Notes under the pieces: generated by a model | Told to the model about the DNA's origin: nothing | Database searches by the model: none | The model's input: the letters and a program-made list of their open reading frames with translations, nothing else | Position numbers and translations under genes: made by a program | Shown: piece by piece, positions 25,232-34,766 of the stretch | How positions within the stretch are numbered: position 1 is the first letter of the stretch | Layout: each line of letters opens with the position of its first letter | NCBI GenBank assembly: GCA_944320965.1 | Contig: CALUJO010000009.1 | Span: 1 to 64,000, forward strand | Reading direction: 5' to 3' | Origin: an uncultured Bacteroidaceae bacterium | GTDB taxonomy: Bacteria; Bacteroidota; Bacteroidia; Bacteroidales; Bacteroidaceae | Length of the DNA: 64,000 nt

Positions 25232-25270
25232 AGTGTACTGGATAGTTTACTAAGAAATATTCAGTACACT
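25232..25270 (+). promoter_or_regulatory. Intercistronic inverted repeat ahead of fimbrillin 3
   Basis: AGTGTACTG (25232-25240) and CAGTACACT (25262-25270) form a perfect 9-bp stem with a 21-base loop. There is no U-run, so it is less likely a full terminator and more likely an mRNA-stabilising or processing structure. It lies in the longest gap inside operon 1, just before the most T-rich fimbrillin gene. Confidence 0.55.
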
Positions 25271-25315
25271 GCAATAAAGTAAAGAAACAATTAATAACCA
25301 TAAAGTATTTATAAA

Positions 25316-26407
25316 ATGAAGAAATTATTATTTTTCTGCATGAGTGCCGCAATGTTGGCATCTTGCTCAAGTGAAGAACCTGCTGCACCAGGTAATAACG
25401 GTAATACAGTAACTAATCCTGATGAAATTGTAATGGGTGTCAGCGGTCTTAGTGTAAGTACTTCTGTAAAGGGTACAAAGGCTGCAATTAATGAATTCTT
25501 TGAAGGCGACAAATTTACAGTTTTCGGTCTTGCAAAAAATGCTGATGCAGATTGGACAACAACAGATGACAGACTGTTTGATACTGGTTATGCTACAGGT
25601 AGGATAACAAATGCTGCAACTCCTTATACAATGTATTTTGTTGATGAACTCGATGCTCAGAAACATTATAATTATCCTGGTTATAACGGTAACAACTATT
25701 CTTTCTTTGCATGCTATCCTGAAGTTGCTGCTCCTGGAATTTTGGCAGGTCAGGTAACTGCTACATATACAGTTGATGGAAAAACTGATATTATGTGGGC
25801 TGGTGTTTCTGCTGCAGCTCTAAACGGAGTAGAAGGCTATAATGCTTCTTATTTCAGACAGCCGGGTGCACAGAAACCTAATTTGAATTTTGAACACCAG
25901 TTGACTCAGCTTGTATTCAAATTCCAGAAAGGTGACGGTTTTGGTACAGAACAGTTGAATGTGAGAAACATCAAGATAAACAATACTTTCGGTGAAGGTG
26001 TATTGACTGTTGCAACAACTGATAATGCTGGAACTCCTGCCGCTCATTTTGCAGGTTCTGGTGAACAGAATGTTTCAATGTCTGTATATGATACAGAGGA
26101 TGCTGCAATAGCAGATGCTACTGATGTTATTATTTTGGATGCACCTGCTGAAGCAACAGAAGTTGGTTATACAATGCTTGTTCCTGCTACAACTTATGAA
26201 CTTGAAGTTGAACTTTATACAGGTGATGATGTTGATACTGCTGTTACAAAAACAGTTACAGTTCAGAGACCTGATGGAGATTTCCTTGCCGGAACAAAAT
26301 ATAATGTAACATTTACAATCTCAGGACAAATTGAAATTGAGATAGCAGAAGTAACTGTTGAACCTTGGCAGGAAGAAGAAGTTGACGGTGGCGAAATTGC
26401 TATGTAA
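25316..26407 (+). CDS. Fimbrillin-clan lipoprotein 3 (candidate major subunit)
   Basis: This is a 363-residue protein with lipobox SAAMLASCSSEE, then SVSTSVKGTKAAINEFFEGD and FTVFGLAKN, the classic arrangement before the first fimbrillin strand. NLNFEHQLTQLVFKFQKGDG is the conserved mid-protein segment, and IEIAEVTVEPWQEEEVDGG is the ending. Composition is simple (Ala, Thr, Val, Gly) with T-ending codons, which suggests high expression; together with the hairpin upstream this makes it my candidate for the shaft subunit. That ranking is inference. Confidence 0.82.
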   Translation: MKKLLFFCMSAAMLASCSSEEPAAPGNNGNTVTNPDEIVMGVSGLSVSTSVKGTKAAINEFFEGDKFTVFGLAKNADADWTTTDDRLFDTGYATGRITNAATPYTMYFVDELDAQKHYNYPGYNGNNYSFFACYPEVAAPGILAGQVTATYTVDGKTDIMWAGVSAAALNGVEGYNASYFRQPGAQKPNLNFEHQLTQLVFKFQKGDGFGTEQLNVRNIKINNTFGEGVLTVATTDNAGTPAAHFAGSGEQNVSMSVYDTEDAAIADATDVIILDAPAEATEVGYTMLVPATTYELEVELYTGDDVDTAVTKTVTVQRPDGDFLAGTKYNVTFTISGQIEIEIAEVTVEPWQEEEVDGGEIAM

Positions 26408-26423
26408 AAAATAAAATCTGGAA

Positions 26424-27512
26424 ATGAAGAAAGATATGAATAAATATAGTTTGTTGGTTGTTGTTTTGCTGTTGATAGTTGCATGTACACGAAACGATGA
26501 GCCTGTTATGATGAAGGCTCCGTCGTTGGGAGGACCGTCTATTGACCTTTCCACAGATGTATCTGCAGGCAACGCTGACGGCAATTATGGTCAGATTCTT
26601 TCTTCATTCCGTGTTGGTGACCAACTTGGCGTGTTTGCGGTTGAGTATGAAAGAGACACAATGGATATAGTGGAAATGGACAGACTAACAAAGGAAGAAC
26701 AGTTTTACAGTTCAAGCGACTCATATATTTTCAATTCGCTTTATCTTTACAATGCTCAGGGAGGTCTTGACAGTACATTGCCGGTTCCACAGTACTTCCC
26801 GTCGGGAAGGACTGTCGGACTGGCTTTTTATGCTTATTATCCTCATAATTCCGTGGTTTCATATTATAATGGTAGAGAACACGGATGGACATTCAAATGG
26901 TCTTTGTCTGACTATTTGAAAGATACTCCAGACTATATGTATTCTGGTCCGACTTTTGTTGATGGCGATGACCGTCTTCATGTTGCATTAAAGCCTATGA
27001 AGCATATCATGACTGCTGTCAGAATCTATATGTCAACAACAGACCCTGAAATTGCAAAAAAGAAATTGAATGATATTCAGGTTGGTTTTTATGGTGGAAA
27101 ATCTGGAGTGATGCATATTGATAACGGCTTTATAGAGTATGACCGTCTTGGAGTAGTTAAAAATAGAACAATGTGGGCAGGGATTAAAGAAAATGGCGGT
27201 GCTTATCCAACATTGGTTAATAATGCTGGTGAAAAGCCATCTGAACCTATTGTCACATTTGTTTTGTCCCCGGATACAGATCTTAAAACGTTGTATGCAA
27301 CAGGTGAAATAACTGGATTGATATATCCTAACTATAATATATCTACAGATGCTCTTGACAATTTGAAGGCTGGAGTAGTTACATCCTATTATTTTAATGT
27401 TGAGAAAAGAAATACCAGGTCTGCCGCACCTGATAACTGTATGAACGAAAGCGGTGAAATAGATTTGGAAGATTATAAAGTAGATGTAACCGTAATAAGA
27501 GAAGAAAGATGA
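26424..27512 (+). CDS. Fimbrillin-clan lipoprotein 4 (divergent, possible tip or accessory subunit)
   Basis: This is a 362-residue protein with lipobox VVLLLIVACTRN. RVGDQLGVFAVEYERDTMD and AFYAYYPHNSVVSYY are fimbrillin-clan hallmarks, and LHVALKPMKHIMTAVRIYM corresponds to the EHQL-type segment. It lacks the T-K-G site and the P-W-x-x-G-G ending found in the other three; the end is instead DYKVDVTVIREER. Loss of both polymerisation-linked features fits a terminal or accessory subunit. Its stop overlaps the next start. Confidence 0.75.
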   Translation: MKKDMNKYSLLVVVLLLIVACTRNDEPVMMKAPSLGGPSIDLSTDVSAGNADGNYGQILSSFRVGDQLGVFAVEYERDTMDIVEMDRLTKEEQFYSSSDSYIFNSLYLYNAQGGLDSTLPVPQYFPSGRTVGLAFYAYYPHNSVVSYYNGREHGWTFKWSLSDYLKDTPDYMYSGPTFVDGDDRLHVALKPMKHIMTAVRIYMSTTDPEIAKKKLNDIQVGFYGGKSGVMHIDNGFIEYDRLGVVKNRTMWAGIKENGGAYPTLVNNAGEKPSEPIVTFVLSPDTDLKTLYATGEITGLIYPNYNISTDALDNLKAGVVTSYYFNVEKRNTRSAAPDNCMNESGEIDLEDYKVDVTVIREER

Positions 27513-28069
27513 TGAATAAGTTGAAATATATAGTTTTGGGATTGTTGTTCTGTTTTACGGTAAATATTTCCGCGCAGCAGTTTGCCCTAAAGACTAACGG
27601 ACTGATGTGGGGAGCTTTGATGCCAAATGTTGGCGGAGAAGTCGTTTTTGGCGAAAGATTTTCTTTTGACCTTTCTGCATTCGGAGGCTATAAGCCTTAT
27701 AAAATGGATGCAAAGCTTTTCGGTCTGAACCCTGAAGTAAAATATTGGTTCAGCGGACGTCCTATGGTCCGTCATTATATAGGTTTGGCTTTTCTTGGTG
27801 TGTCATATGATATGAAGTTTAAAGAAAAACAGTTTGACGGGAAAGCCGGAGGTGCAGGTCTTTCGTTCGGATATTCATGGTTGCTGAGTGAGAGGCTTAA
27901 TCTTGAAATAAGTGCCGGTTTTGGTGCCGTTTTCTTCAGACAGAGAAGATTGTATTCCAGTGATAATACAACCGACTATGAAATCTTTAGCAAAAAGAAG
28001 GAAAACAGTACCGGAGTAAAGCTGATGCCTACAAAGATAGCATTGTCTATTTCTTATATTATAAGGTAA
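27509..28069 (+). CDS. DUF3575 family outer membrane protein (operon 1)
   Basis: This is a 186-residue protein whose ATGA overlaps the previous stop. The signal peptide ends at NISAQQ, and FALKTNGLMWGALMPNVGGE is the DUF3575 signature. SFDLSAFGGYKPYK and PEVKYWFSGRPMVRHYIGLA follow, with alternating beta-strand pattern to the end (KIALSISYIIR). The size and pattern fit an eight-stranded barrel. It is paralogous to 34767-35330. DUF3575 proteins are regular members of Bacteroides fimbrial operons, but their function is unknown. Confidence 0.88.
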   Translation: MMNKLKYIVLGLLFCFTVNISAQQFALKTNGLMWGALMPNVGGEVVFGERFSFDLSAFGGYKPYKMDAKLFGLNPEVKYWFSGRPMVRHYIGLAFLGVSYDMKFKEKQFDGKAGGAGLSFGYSWLLSERLNLEISAGFGAVFFRQRRLYSSDNTTDYEIFSKKKENSTGVKLMPTKIALSISYIIR

Positions 28070-28144
28070 CGCATTTAACGGTATGATTATAAATTGGAAA
28101 TAAATATAAATAATTATTGTCTGATAATTATTGAACAATATAAT

Positions 28145-30568
28145 ATGATGAATCAGAATAAGAAAAAAATATCAGTATATGCCTTTAAGGTATTATTCCT
28201 GGCTGTTATTGCATTTCTTGCGGGTGCAATAGCTTCTTATGCACAGGTGCCGATAAATGTTGAGGGTAAAATCTTTATCCAGACAGAAAATGAAAAAGGC
28301 GAGGATGAAACCAAACCGGTTGCGCCGGAAGATGTTATGCTGTATTATTTTGATTCGTATTCAGAAGCATTGAGCAAGGCTGATGAGTTGAGGGCTGACC
28401 TGAACGCATTTATAAACTGGGAATTCGTCCAAAAGGAAACTGTTGAGCTTGACGGTTCTTTTGTCGTATATGATGCCTTGACAGGCGGTGGTCTGCTTGC
28501 TTGTGGAACAGCCATAGGTTCACAGCCGGTAACGTTAAGATTGAGTGCCAGAGATGGAGAAGAAGAGGTTCGTATTATCCTCAAATCTGAAGGTGTAACA
28601 CTTCAGGGAGTAACCATCAGTGGTCAGTCACAGGCTGTAGGTGCTGATCCTCCTGTTCCTGAACAGTTTGGAAATGTGATTTTTATAAAGGACGCAAACA
28701 TAAGTATTCCATCCCATATTGGAAAGACAAGCGCGCGTCTTGTAATATGTCCGTTTGTGTATAATCATGATAGAAAGGATACTGCTCATTACAGGGCTCC
28801 GAGAGTATATGCAGGAAAAGAATTTTATATGTCGCAGAAAAGGCATGTTGGCTTTGACGAGAAGAAAGATCCTTTGTTCGGATATACCGTAAGCTATGAT
28901 TTTGATGAAAAGAATCATAAGTATGTATGGAGCGATACTGTGGTTTGTCCAAATGCAACAGAAAATTTTCAGGTATTGGGCAGATACTACTTTGAAGATT
29001 ATCTTGGAGTATATAAGGAAGACAGTATTATCCTGACTTCAAGGTATAAGCGCAGACCTATGCGTTTCCTTCAATATGATTTTGCGGCATATGAACTTGA
29101 TCCGAATGAATACCGTGATGTCCCTAAAACGGAAAAGCGTGAAGGTTCGGAGGATATCTCATTAAGCTTTGTTATCGGGAAGGCTGAATTGGATATGAAT
29201 GATCCGAACAATGAAGTGGAACTGAAGAAGCTGGAAGATAAGATATACGGTCTGGTAAATGACAAGGGCTCTCTTCTTAGAAGAATTGAGATTTCCAGTG
29301 TATCATCTCCTGACGGTTCCTATGCGCTTAACTATAATCTTTCGGTAAAGCGTCTTGCTTTTGCTCAAAAACTTGTAAAAAGTAAAATACCTGCAAAGAA
29401 ATTAATCGGTGTTACTGACCTTACAGATCCCCGCAAGTCAGCAAGAGTGGCAAAATGGACAGAACTTGCCGATATATTGTATGCTGATACATTGGAAGCA
29501 GAACCTATATTGAAGGATTCTCTTGTCAGTGTTGCCGGGAAAATATATGATATAGCAAAGCAATATTCAAATCATGACATGCAGTCGGCAAGAATATCGC
29601 GTTTGCCTGAGTATAATTCTTTGATAAAAAGGTATCTTCCGCGTTTGAGAAGCATGAAGTTTGAGTATACAGCCCAGGTTCACCGTGCGTTGACTACGGA
29701 AGAGATAATGGAAAAGTATAATGATTATAAGGCTAAAGGTATCAAGGAAATGGATTTCAAGCCTTATGAATATTGGCATCTTTTCCAGATGGTAAAGGAT
29801 ACATTTGAACTTGAGAACCTTTATCGTCTGGCATACAAGAGCAGCCTTGCATATTATCGTGGAACTGTTTCGGACAAGATTCTTTATCTTGCCGCAAACA
29901 ATCTGGCACGTTCATATATAAGCAGGGATACTTTCGACATTCAGGTTCTGAAACCACTTATTAATGAAAAAGTTCAGGGAGTTAATGTTCCGCGTAAGAC
30001 TGTTGATGGGCAACCTTATGTCGTAAATAAGTTGGAGATTGTGGCGAATCAGTTACTGATGTGTTTGAAAAAAGATGATTATGAGAATGCCGGCAAGTAT
30101 GCAAAAATGCTGAAAAGTCGACAAAATGAAGATGAGCGTATTAAACAATTGGTAGCTGTGACATATTGCCTTAGAGGGTATTATAGAGTGACTCAGAATT
30201 TGCCGGAAGAAGAAAAGAAGGAAAGACTTGAATTCTTTGATACTGTGTGCAAGACCAGCCCAATGAATGAGGTGGTCATGTATCTTGCAATGAACTCAAC
30301 TTCATATAATAATGAGGCAATTAACCTTTTGTCGGATATGCCATACGATAATCCTCTTGTCCAGTATCTGAAAGCTGTTGCTTATGGCAGGATGGGGGAT
30401 ACCGGCTTTAATGACGCTATGATGGCTTTGAAAACTTGTTTTATGTTGGATAGCAAATATGTTGGTATAGCAAGTACTGATGGTGATATACCTGAAGATC
30501 TTTATAAGTCGGCATTGGAACTTTATGAGATTGATAAGGAATTAATGGAATTGTCTGGAGGATATTAA
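28145..30568 (+). CDS. Large periplasmic protein with an internal OmpA-like domain (operon 1)
   Basis: I use the ATG at 28145 (MMNQNKKKISVYAFK), giving 807 residues; an upstream TTG would add 17 residues before the signal peptide (VIAFLAGAIASYAQ). The N-terminal third is beta-rich with a PVPEQFGNVIFIKDANI segment shared with its paralog. Around residues 340-430 lies an OmpA-like fold: LSFVIGKAELDMND, then ISSVSSPDGSYALNYNLSVKR, the usual peptidoglycan-contact helix. The remaining C-terminal part is helical and repeat-like (NLYRLAYKSSLAYYRGT; YLKAVAYGRMGDTGFNDAMM), resembling TPRs. It may tie the outer membrane parts to peptidoglycan. Paralog: 35347-37701. Confidence 0.75.
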   Translation: MMNQNKKKISVYAFKVLFLAVIAFLAGAIASYAQVPINVEGKIFIQTENEKGEDETKPVAPEDVMLYYFDSYSEALSKADELRADLNAFINWEFVQKETVELDGSFVVYDALTGGGLLACGTAIGSQPVTLRLSARDGEEEVRIILKSEGVTLQGVTISGQSQAVGADPPVPEQFGNVIFIKDANISIPSHIGKTSARLVICPFVYNHDRKDTAHYRAPRVYAGKEFYMSQKRHVGFDEKKDPLFGYTVSYDFDEKNHKYVWSDTVVCPNATENFQVLGRYYFEDYLGVYKEDSIILTSRYKRRPMRFLQYDFAAYELDPNEYRDVPKTEKREGSEDISLSFVIGKAELDMNDPNNEVELKKLEDKIYGLVNDKGSLLRRIEISSVSSPDGSYALNYNLSVKRLAFAQKLVKSKIPAKKLIGVTDLTDPRKSARVAKWTELADILYADTLEAEPILKDSLVSVAGKIYDIAKQYSNHDMQSARISRLPEYNSLIKRYLPRLRSMKFEYTAQVHRALTTEEIMEKYNDYKAKGIKEMDFKPYEYWHLFQMVKDTFELENLYRLAYKSSLAYYRGTVSDKILYLAANNLARSYISRDTFDIQVLKPLINEKVQGVNVPRKTVDGQPYVVNKLEIVANQLLMCLKKDDYENAGKYAKMLKSRQNEDERIKQLVAVTYCLRGYYRVTQNLPEEEKKERLEFFDTVCKTSPMNEVVMYLAMNSTSYNNEAINLLSDMPYDNPLVQYLKAVAYGRMGDTGFNDAMMALKTCFMLDSKYVGIASTDGDIPEDLYKSALELYEIDKELMELSGGY

Positions 30569-30579
30569 TTTACGTTGAA

Positions 30580-33500
30580 ATGAGAAACAGCTTGTACATA
30601 TTGTTGATTTTGATATTGTCTTTTTCTTTTTCCAGTGGATATGCTCAGGAAATTGAAACGGATACAGAAATAAATGTAACGGATGCCGAAATAAGTGTAA
30701 CGGATTCTGTTGGAACAGACAGCATAGATGCGGAAAAGAAGGACGGCATGGATATTGTTATGACTGAGGAATCTGATTCTGTACGAAGGGTTGATTTCAA
30801 TGCCTTTAATTATATGAATTTGAAAAGGGCACGTTCTGAAAGTCAGTCATTTGATAATAGCAGGTTTGCTAACAATATGTATGTAAGCTTTGACGGAGGT
30901 GTAAATGGATATTTGCGTAAGAAAGGTGAAGCTACAATTCTTATCGGAAACAAATTCAGAGCTTCTGTTTCAAAATATTTTAAATACCATTCTGGACTTA
31001 GACTGAGCTTGGGTTATGCGAACTCAAAGCGCAAGTATGACAGAAAGGAACTTTTGGCTTTTTCATTTGATGCTGACTATCTGTTCAGTCTCTCAAACTA
31101 TGTGGGAGGATTTAATCCTGGACGTATGTTTGAAATCATATCCGTACAAGGTATTGAAGCTGCTACGTCTTCTCTTGATGGCCACAGGGGAGTGTATGGA
31201 AATTTGCATTGGGGCTTCCAGGGCAAAGTGAAAGTTGGTCCAAGGTTTAATCTTTATGTAGAGCCTCTTGTTAATTTCTATCTTGGTGAAGTATTCCCGT
31301 CGGCTGATAATCTTCAATCTCTAAACTTGGGTTATACAGCTTTGTTTGGTATAGACTACAGATTTGGTAATGCATATAATACCGGTAATGAAGAAGAGGA
31401 AATTTCCGGTAACGAGGGATATTTCTTTTCTTTTGCCGGTGGTGTTCAGGCTCAGAATTCCTATTTTACCCGTGATATGGGGCTAAGGCATGCCTTGGGA
31501 CCATCAATTCAGTTCTCTGTCGGAAAATGGCTTATTCCGCAGATTGGGTTGAAATTGACAGGTTTCGCTTCAGCTGACAGTTGGAGACCAATAGATCTTG
31601 AAAAAATAGGTTATAACCGTCTTGCCGCTTACGGAGGAGGAAGAGTGGAACTGATTGCCAATACTTTTAAATTCTTTAAAAGAACCAAAGAACTTCCATT
31701 TTCTGTAGAACCAAGTGCCGGATTGGAGTTCGGATTGGGTTTCAAGCAGGATGAAAATCTTAGAAAGGTAAATTATTTGGGATTTACAGGAGCTGTCCAG
31801 TTTAAATATAAAGTTGAAGATGGTGTTTCCCTGTTTATAGAACCACGATATTCAAGAGTTCCATATGGTCTAAAGAAACCTAATGTCATAGGTGAGATAA
31901 CAGAAACAAGATATGTCGATAATTTGATTTCACTGAATTTTGGTGTTGAAGTATCTAATATGAGAGGACTGTTTGAAAAAGAAAATATATCGGATAAGGA
32001 TAAATTTATTCCTCATTTGATATTTTCTACAGGAATAGGGTCTGCTATGGTAGTTCAGCAACGCCATCATTATAACCGTACTGTTGGACATTCGGCAAAT
32101 ATAGGCATTGGTTATCTGTTCAATCCAGTATCAGGGATACGTGTTGATTTGAATACAGGAACTGTTACAAGCCATGATCCTGAGGAACTTTCCCAGATTA
32201 ATACGGCGGCTTCAGTGAATTATGTATTCAATATAACCAACCTGTTTAACGGTTATGATATGGACAGACGTTGGAATGTGGAAATGTTTGCCGGACCTTT
32301 GTTTGGTGGTGTGACAGAAAACTATACGGATAAGAAACTTGCCTTTGGTATCCATGCTGGTGGCCGTGTATCATACAGCCCTACAGAAGGATTTGATTTT
32401 TATCTTGAACCACGTATGTATGGATATACAAGAAGACTTTTCCCAATGTTATCAGGTTCGCCGGCGGTTGCTAATCTGAATTTTGGTAGTACATATCATT
32501 TTATGTACCGTGGCAGAAAAATGAAATCTCCTTTTGCAGAAGGAGGATTCTTTGATAATACGTTCCTGGGCTTTTCGGCTGGTCTGACAAATTCTTTGAA
32601 TAACTTTGTTTCAGATTATACAGCTTCGCAAAAGATGCATTCTTTTGGTCCTGAATATTCTATTTCATTAGGTAAATGGGTAAATCCTTATATAGGATTC
32701 CGTACCTCGTTTACAGGAAGCTTCTTTACTTCAGATATTAGTGACGATAATCAGAATGACAAGATTTCTGCATACATAGGCGGTGGATTCGATGTAATGT
32801 TTAATCCTTTCAAGCTTGCCAATCCTTATGAGGACTATAAGTTTGAGGTTGTTCCTTTTGCAGGATTTGATATTAGAAAACTATTCAGACAGATGCCTGG
32901 AGAATATGTTGATTCGACACCAGCTACATCACTTAGCGCAGGATTACAATTCAGATATAATATTGCGAAAAATATAAGTGTTGTTCTTGAACCTGCATAT
33001 TCACGTGTTCCTTATACAATGACTGAAAATGGCGACAAGATAAAGAGAAATGAAAATATATTCTCTCTGAGTATGGGACTGGAACTTAGACATACCAATA
33101 AACAGAAAAGAGAAAATCAGGAAATACAAAATAGTGAATTTGAACGTTCTTGGTTTGCTTCAGTGAATGGTGGCATGAATCTGTTCTTAGAACACACAAG
33201 AAAAAACAATTCTAATATCGGAGGTTCTGTTGAATTATATGGAGGTTATTCATTTACCCCATTGTCGGCATTACGATTAGGTTTTGATTATAGCAGAGTA
33301 AACGGTTTGGATAATGTCAACAAATACAATATGTATAGTGTCGCAATGAACTATATGTTTGATTTGGGTAGATTTGTTTCCAGAACCAATGAAATGGATA
33401 TATTCGGTGTTCATTTGTTTGCAGGTCCCGTTCTTTCTATCAAGGACGGTGTAAATAAAAAAACAGGAGTTGGTGCTGAAATAGGTGTTTTGAATACATT

Positions 33501-33633
33501 TAGAGTAAATAAGAATATATATATAAATGTACAGCCTAAGATGAGAATGTATACAAAAAGTTTCTCTGGAGTAGAAGGAGGCGATACCCCTGTGTATTTT
33601 TCTTTGTCTGCTGGGTTGTGTTATACTTTTTGA
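30580..33633 (+). CDS. Five-module tandem outer membrane beta-barrel-like protein (operon 1)
   Basis: This is a 1017-residue protein with a signal peptide (LILSFSFSSGYAQ) and an acidic stretch to about residue 98, then five beta-rich modules: A1 100-265, B1 280-465, A2 478-650, B2 660-845 and A3 855-1017 (approximate). B modules share GP...GKW..P.IG, AY.GGG and EPRYSRVPY/EPAYSRVPY; A modules share a GY.F.P.SGLRL-type strand and EPR...Y with NLNFG.TYHF-type ends. Each module could make about eight strands. The chain ends in YTF, the terminal aromatic of outer membrane proteins. I know no characterised family with this order. Paralog: 37728-40694. Confidence 0.75.
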   Translation: MRNSLYILLILILSFSFSSGYAQEIETDTEINVTDAEISVTDSVGTDSIDAEKKDGMDIVMTEESDSVRRVDFNAFNYMNLKRARSESQSFDNSRFANNMYVSFDGGVNGYLRKKGEATILIGNKFRASVSKYFKYHSGLRLSLGYANSKRKYDRKELLAFSFDADYLFSLSNYVGGFNPGRMFEIISVQGIEAATSSLDGHRGVYGNLHWGFQGKVKVGPRFNLYVEPLVNFYLGEVFPSADNLQSLNLGYTALFGIDYRFGNAYNTGNEEEEISGNEGYFFSFAGGVQAQNSYFTRDMGLRHALGPSIQFSVGKWLIPQIGLKLTGFASADSWRPIDLEKIGYNRLAAYGGGRVELIANTFKFFKRTKELPFSVEPSAGLEFGLGFKQDENLRKVNYLGFTGAVQFKYKVEDGVSLFIEPRYSRVPYGLKKPNVIGEITETRYVDNLISLNFGVEVSNMRGLFEKENISDKDKFIPHLIFSTGIGSAMVVQQRHHYNRTVGHSANIGIGYLFNPVSGIRVDLNTGTVTSHDPEELSQINTAASVNYVFNITNLFNGYDMDRRWNVEMFAGPLFGGVTENYTDKKLAFGIHAGGRVSYSPTEGFDFYLEPRMYGYTRRLFPMLSGSPAVANLNFGSTYHFMYRGRKMKSPFAEGGFFDNTFLGFSAGLTNSLNNFVSDYTASQKMHSFGPEYSISLGKWVNPYIGFRTSFTGSFFTSDISDDNQNDKISAYIGGGFDVMFNPFKLANPYEDYKFEVVPFAGFDIRKLFRQMPGEYVDSTPATSLSAGLQFRYNIAKNISVVLEPAYSRVPYTMTENGDKIKRNENIFSLSMGLELRHTNKQKRENQEIQNSEFERSWFASVNGGMNLFLEHTRKNNSNIGGSVELYGGYSFTPLSALRLGFDYSRVNGLDNVNKYNMYSVAMNYMFDLGRFVSRTNEMDIFGVHLFAGPVLSIKDGVNKKTGVGAEIGVLNTFRVNKNIYINVQPKMRMYTKSFSGVEGGDTPVYFSLSAGLCYTF

Positions 33634-33745
33634 TTTCTTATCCAATATATCCGGTTTTATTATCCCTGTGTCATTGTGTTGACAGATTGTTTAATAACTT
33701 ATTTTAAAAAATAACGTATTTGTTTTTATAACAAATTATATTTTA

Positions 33746-33753
33746 TAACTTTG
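33746..33753 (+). promoter_or_regulatory. -7 element for fimbrial-core operon 2
   Basis: TAACTTTG followed by C matches TAnnTTTG; TTTG at 33719-33722 is a possible -33 element, 23 bp away. Because this box covers 33751, an apparent TTG start there cannot be used, and the ATG at 33808 is the first usable start. Operon 2 thus has its own promoter. Confidence 0.65.
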
Positions 33754-33807
33754 CAAACTTCTAGTGGGCAAAGTTTTTTTATTGAAAAAAGTGGAATATA
33801 TATAAAA

Positions 33808-34734
33808 ATGAAAACCGGATTTAATTTTAAAATTGGAAATTATTGTTGTTGTAGTGGAAATTTGTACTTATTGTCAGTTATCTTGATTTTATATTTTTCT
33901 TTTTCCGTTCAAACAGCATTTTCCCAAACTGAATTAGGAAAACTTACAAGCCTTAAGGAAGAGAAAGATTCCATAGTCCCGTTTAAGGATAGAATTTCAT
34001 TCAGAACGAATACTGTAGACTGGATATTGACTATGCCTAACGTGGCCTTTGAATTAGACCTTTCAGGTTCTCCTTATAATAGAGTTGCTATAGCTTTGAG
34101 TGCAAAAGGAAATTGGCCTAACTACCATTATTCTTCTCCAAGATTAGTTTATGACATGTATAATGTTAAACTTGAGCTAAAGAAATATGGCAGAACCTCT
34201 GCAAGATTTGAGAGTGGAGACGGTAAACGTTCTTTTGGGGAAGTTTTGAGTGATATGTTTAACTTGAGAGTTAAGAATCCTAATTTTTGGAGAGCTTATT
34301 ATTGGGGATTATATGTTGATATGGGTGGATACAATATCAAGTTTTCTGAAACAGGACACTATGGGCAATATTTAGGCTTTGGTCTGACATTGGGATATGG
34401 TATACCATTGATTCAATATAAGCGTGGTGCACTTGACCTGGAATTGGGAGCTAATATTGGTGCAGTATATACAAAATGTAATTCTTACCAATATGACAAT
34501 GACGGAAATCGTATTGATAACGAACCTGAATCTGTAAAGAAGTTTCTTCCATATCCTGTGCTGAGTGAGTTGCGTGTAGCTTTAGTTTACAGGTTCTCTT
34601 CAATAAAGAACAAATATAAATTATCTGATCCAGATAGACTTGCCAGAAAGGCTGAGCGCAGACGTATTAAGGATGAAGCAAATGCGGCAAGATTGATGAT
34701 GAAGTCTCAACAAAATCTTGAAGAGAATAATTGA
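33808..34734 (+). CDS. DUF3575-like outer membrane protein (operon 2, gene 1)
   Basis: This is a 308-residue protein from the ATG at 33808. It begins MKTGFNFKIGNYCCCSGN, an odd Cys-triplet, before a hydrophobic signal (LLSVILILYFSFSVQTAFSQ). IVPFKDRISFRTNTVDWILT corresponds closely to gene 1 of operon 1, as do FWRAYYWGLYVDMGGYNIKF and KFLPYPVLSELRVALVYRF. It ends with a short basic helix (ARKAERRRIKDEANAARLMM) instead of the long charged tail of the paralog. It is the first member of the duplicated core. Confidence 0.72.
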   Translation: MKTGFNFKIGNYCCCSGNLYLLSVILILYFSFSVQTAFSQTELGKLTSLKEEKDSIVPFKDRISFRTNTVDWILTMPNVAFELDLSGSPYNRVAIALSAKGNWPNYHYSSPRLVYDMYNVKLELKKYGRTSARFESGDGKRSFGEVLSDMFNLRVKNPNFWRAYYWGLYVDMGGYNIKFSETGHYGQYLGFGLTLGYGIPLIQYKRGALDLELGANIGAVYTKCNSYQYDNDGNRIDNEPESVKKFLPYPVLSELRVALVYRFSSIKNKYKLSDPDRLARKAERRRIKDEANAARLMMKSQQNLEENN

Positions 34735-34766
34735 CAAAATAATCCAGAAATATATTTAGTTGAATT

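Noticed and set aside
33751..33807. N-terminal extension of the first operon 2 gene from a TTG at 33751
   Set aside because: The TTG lies inside the TAnnTTTG promoter element, upstream of the transcription start, and the extension precedes a clear signal peptide.
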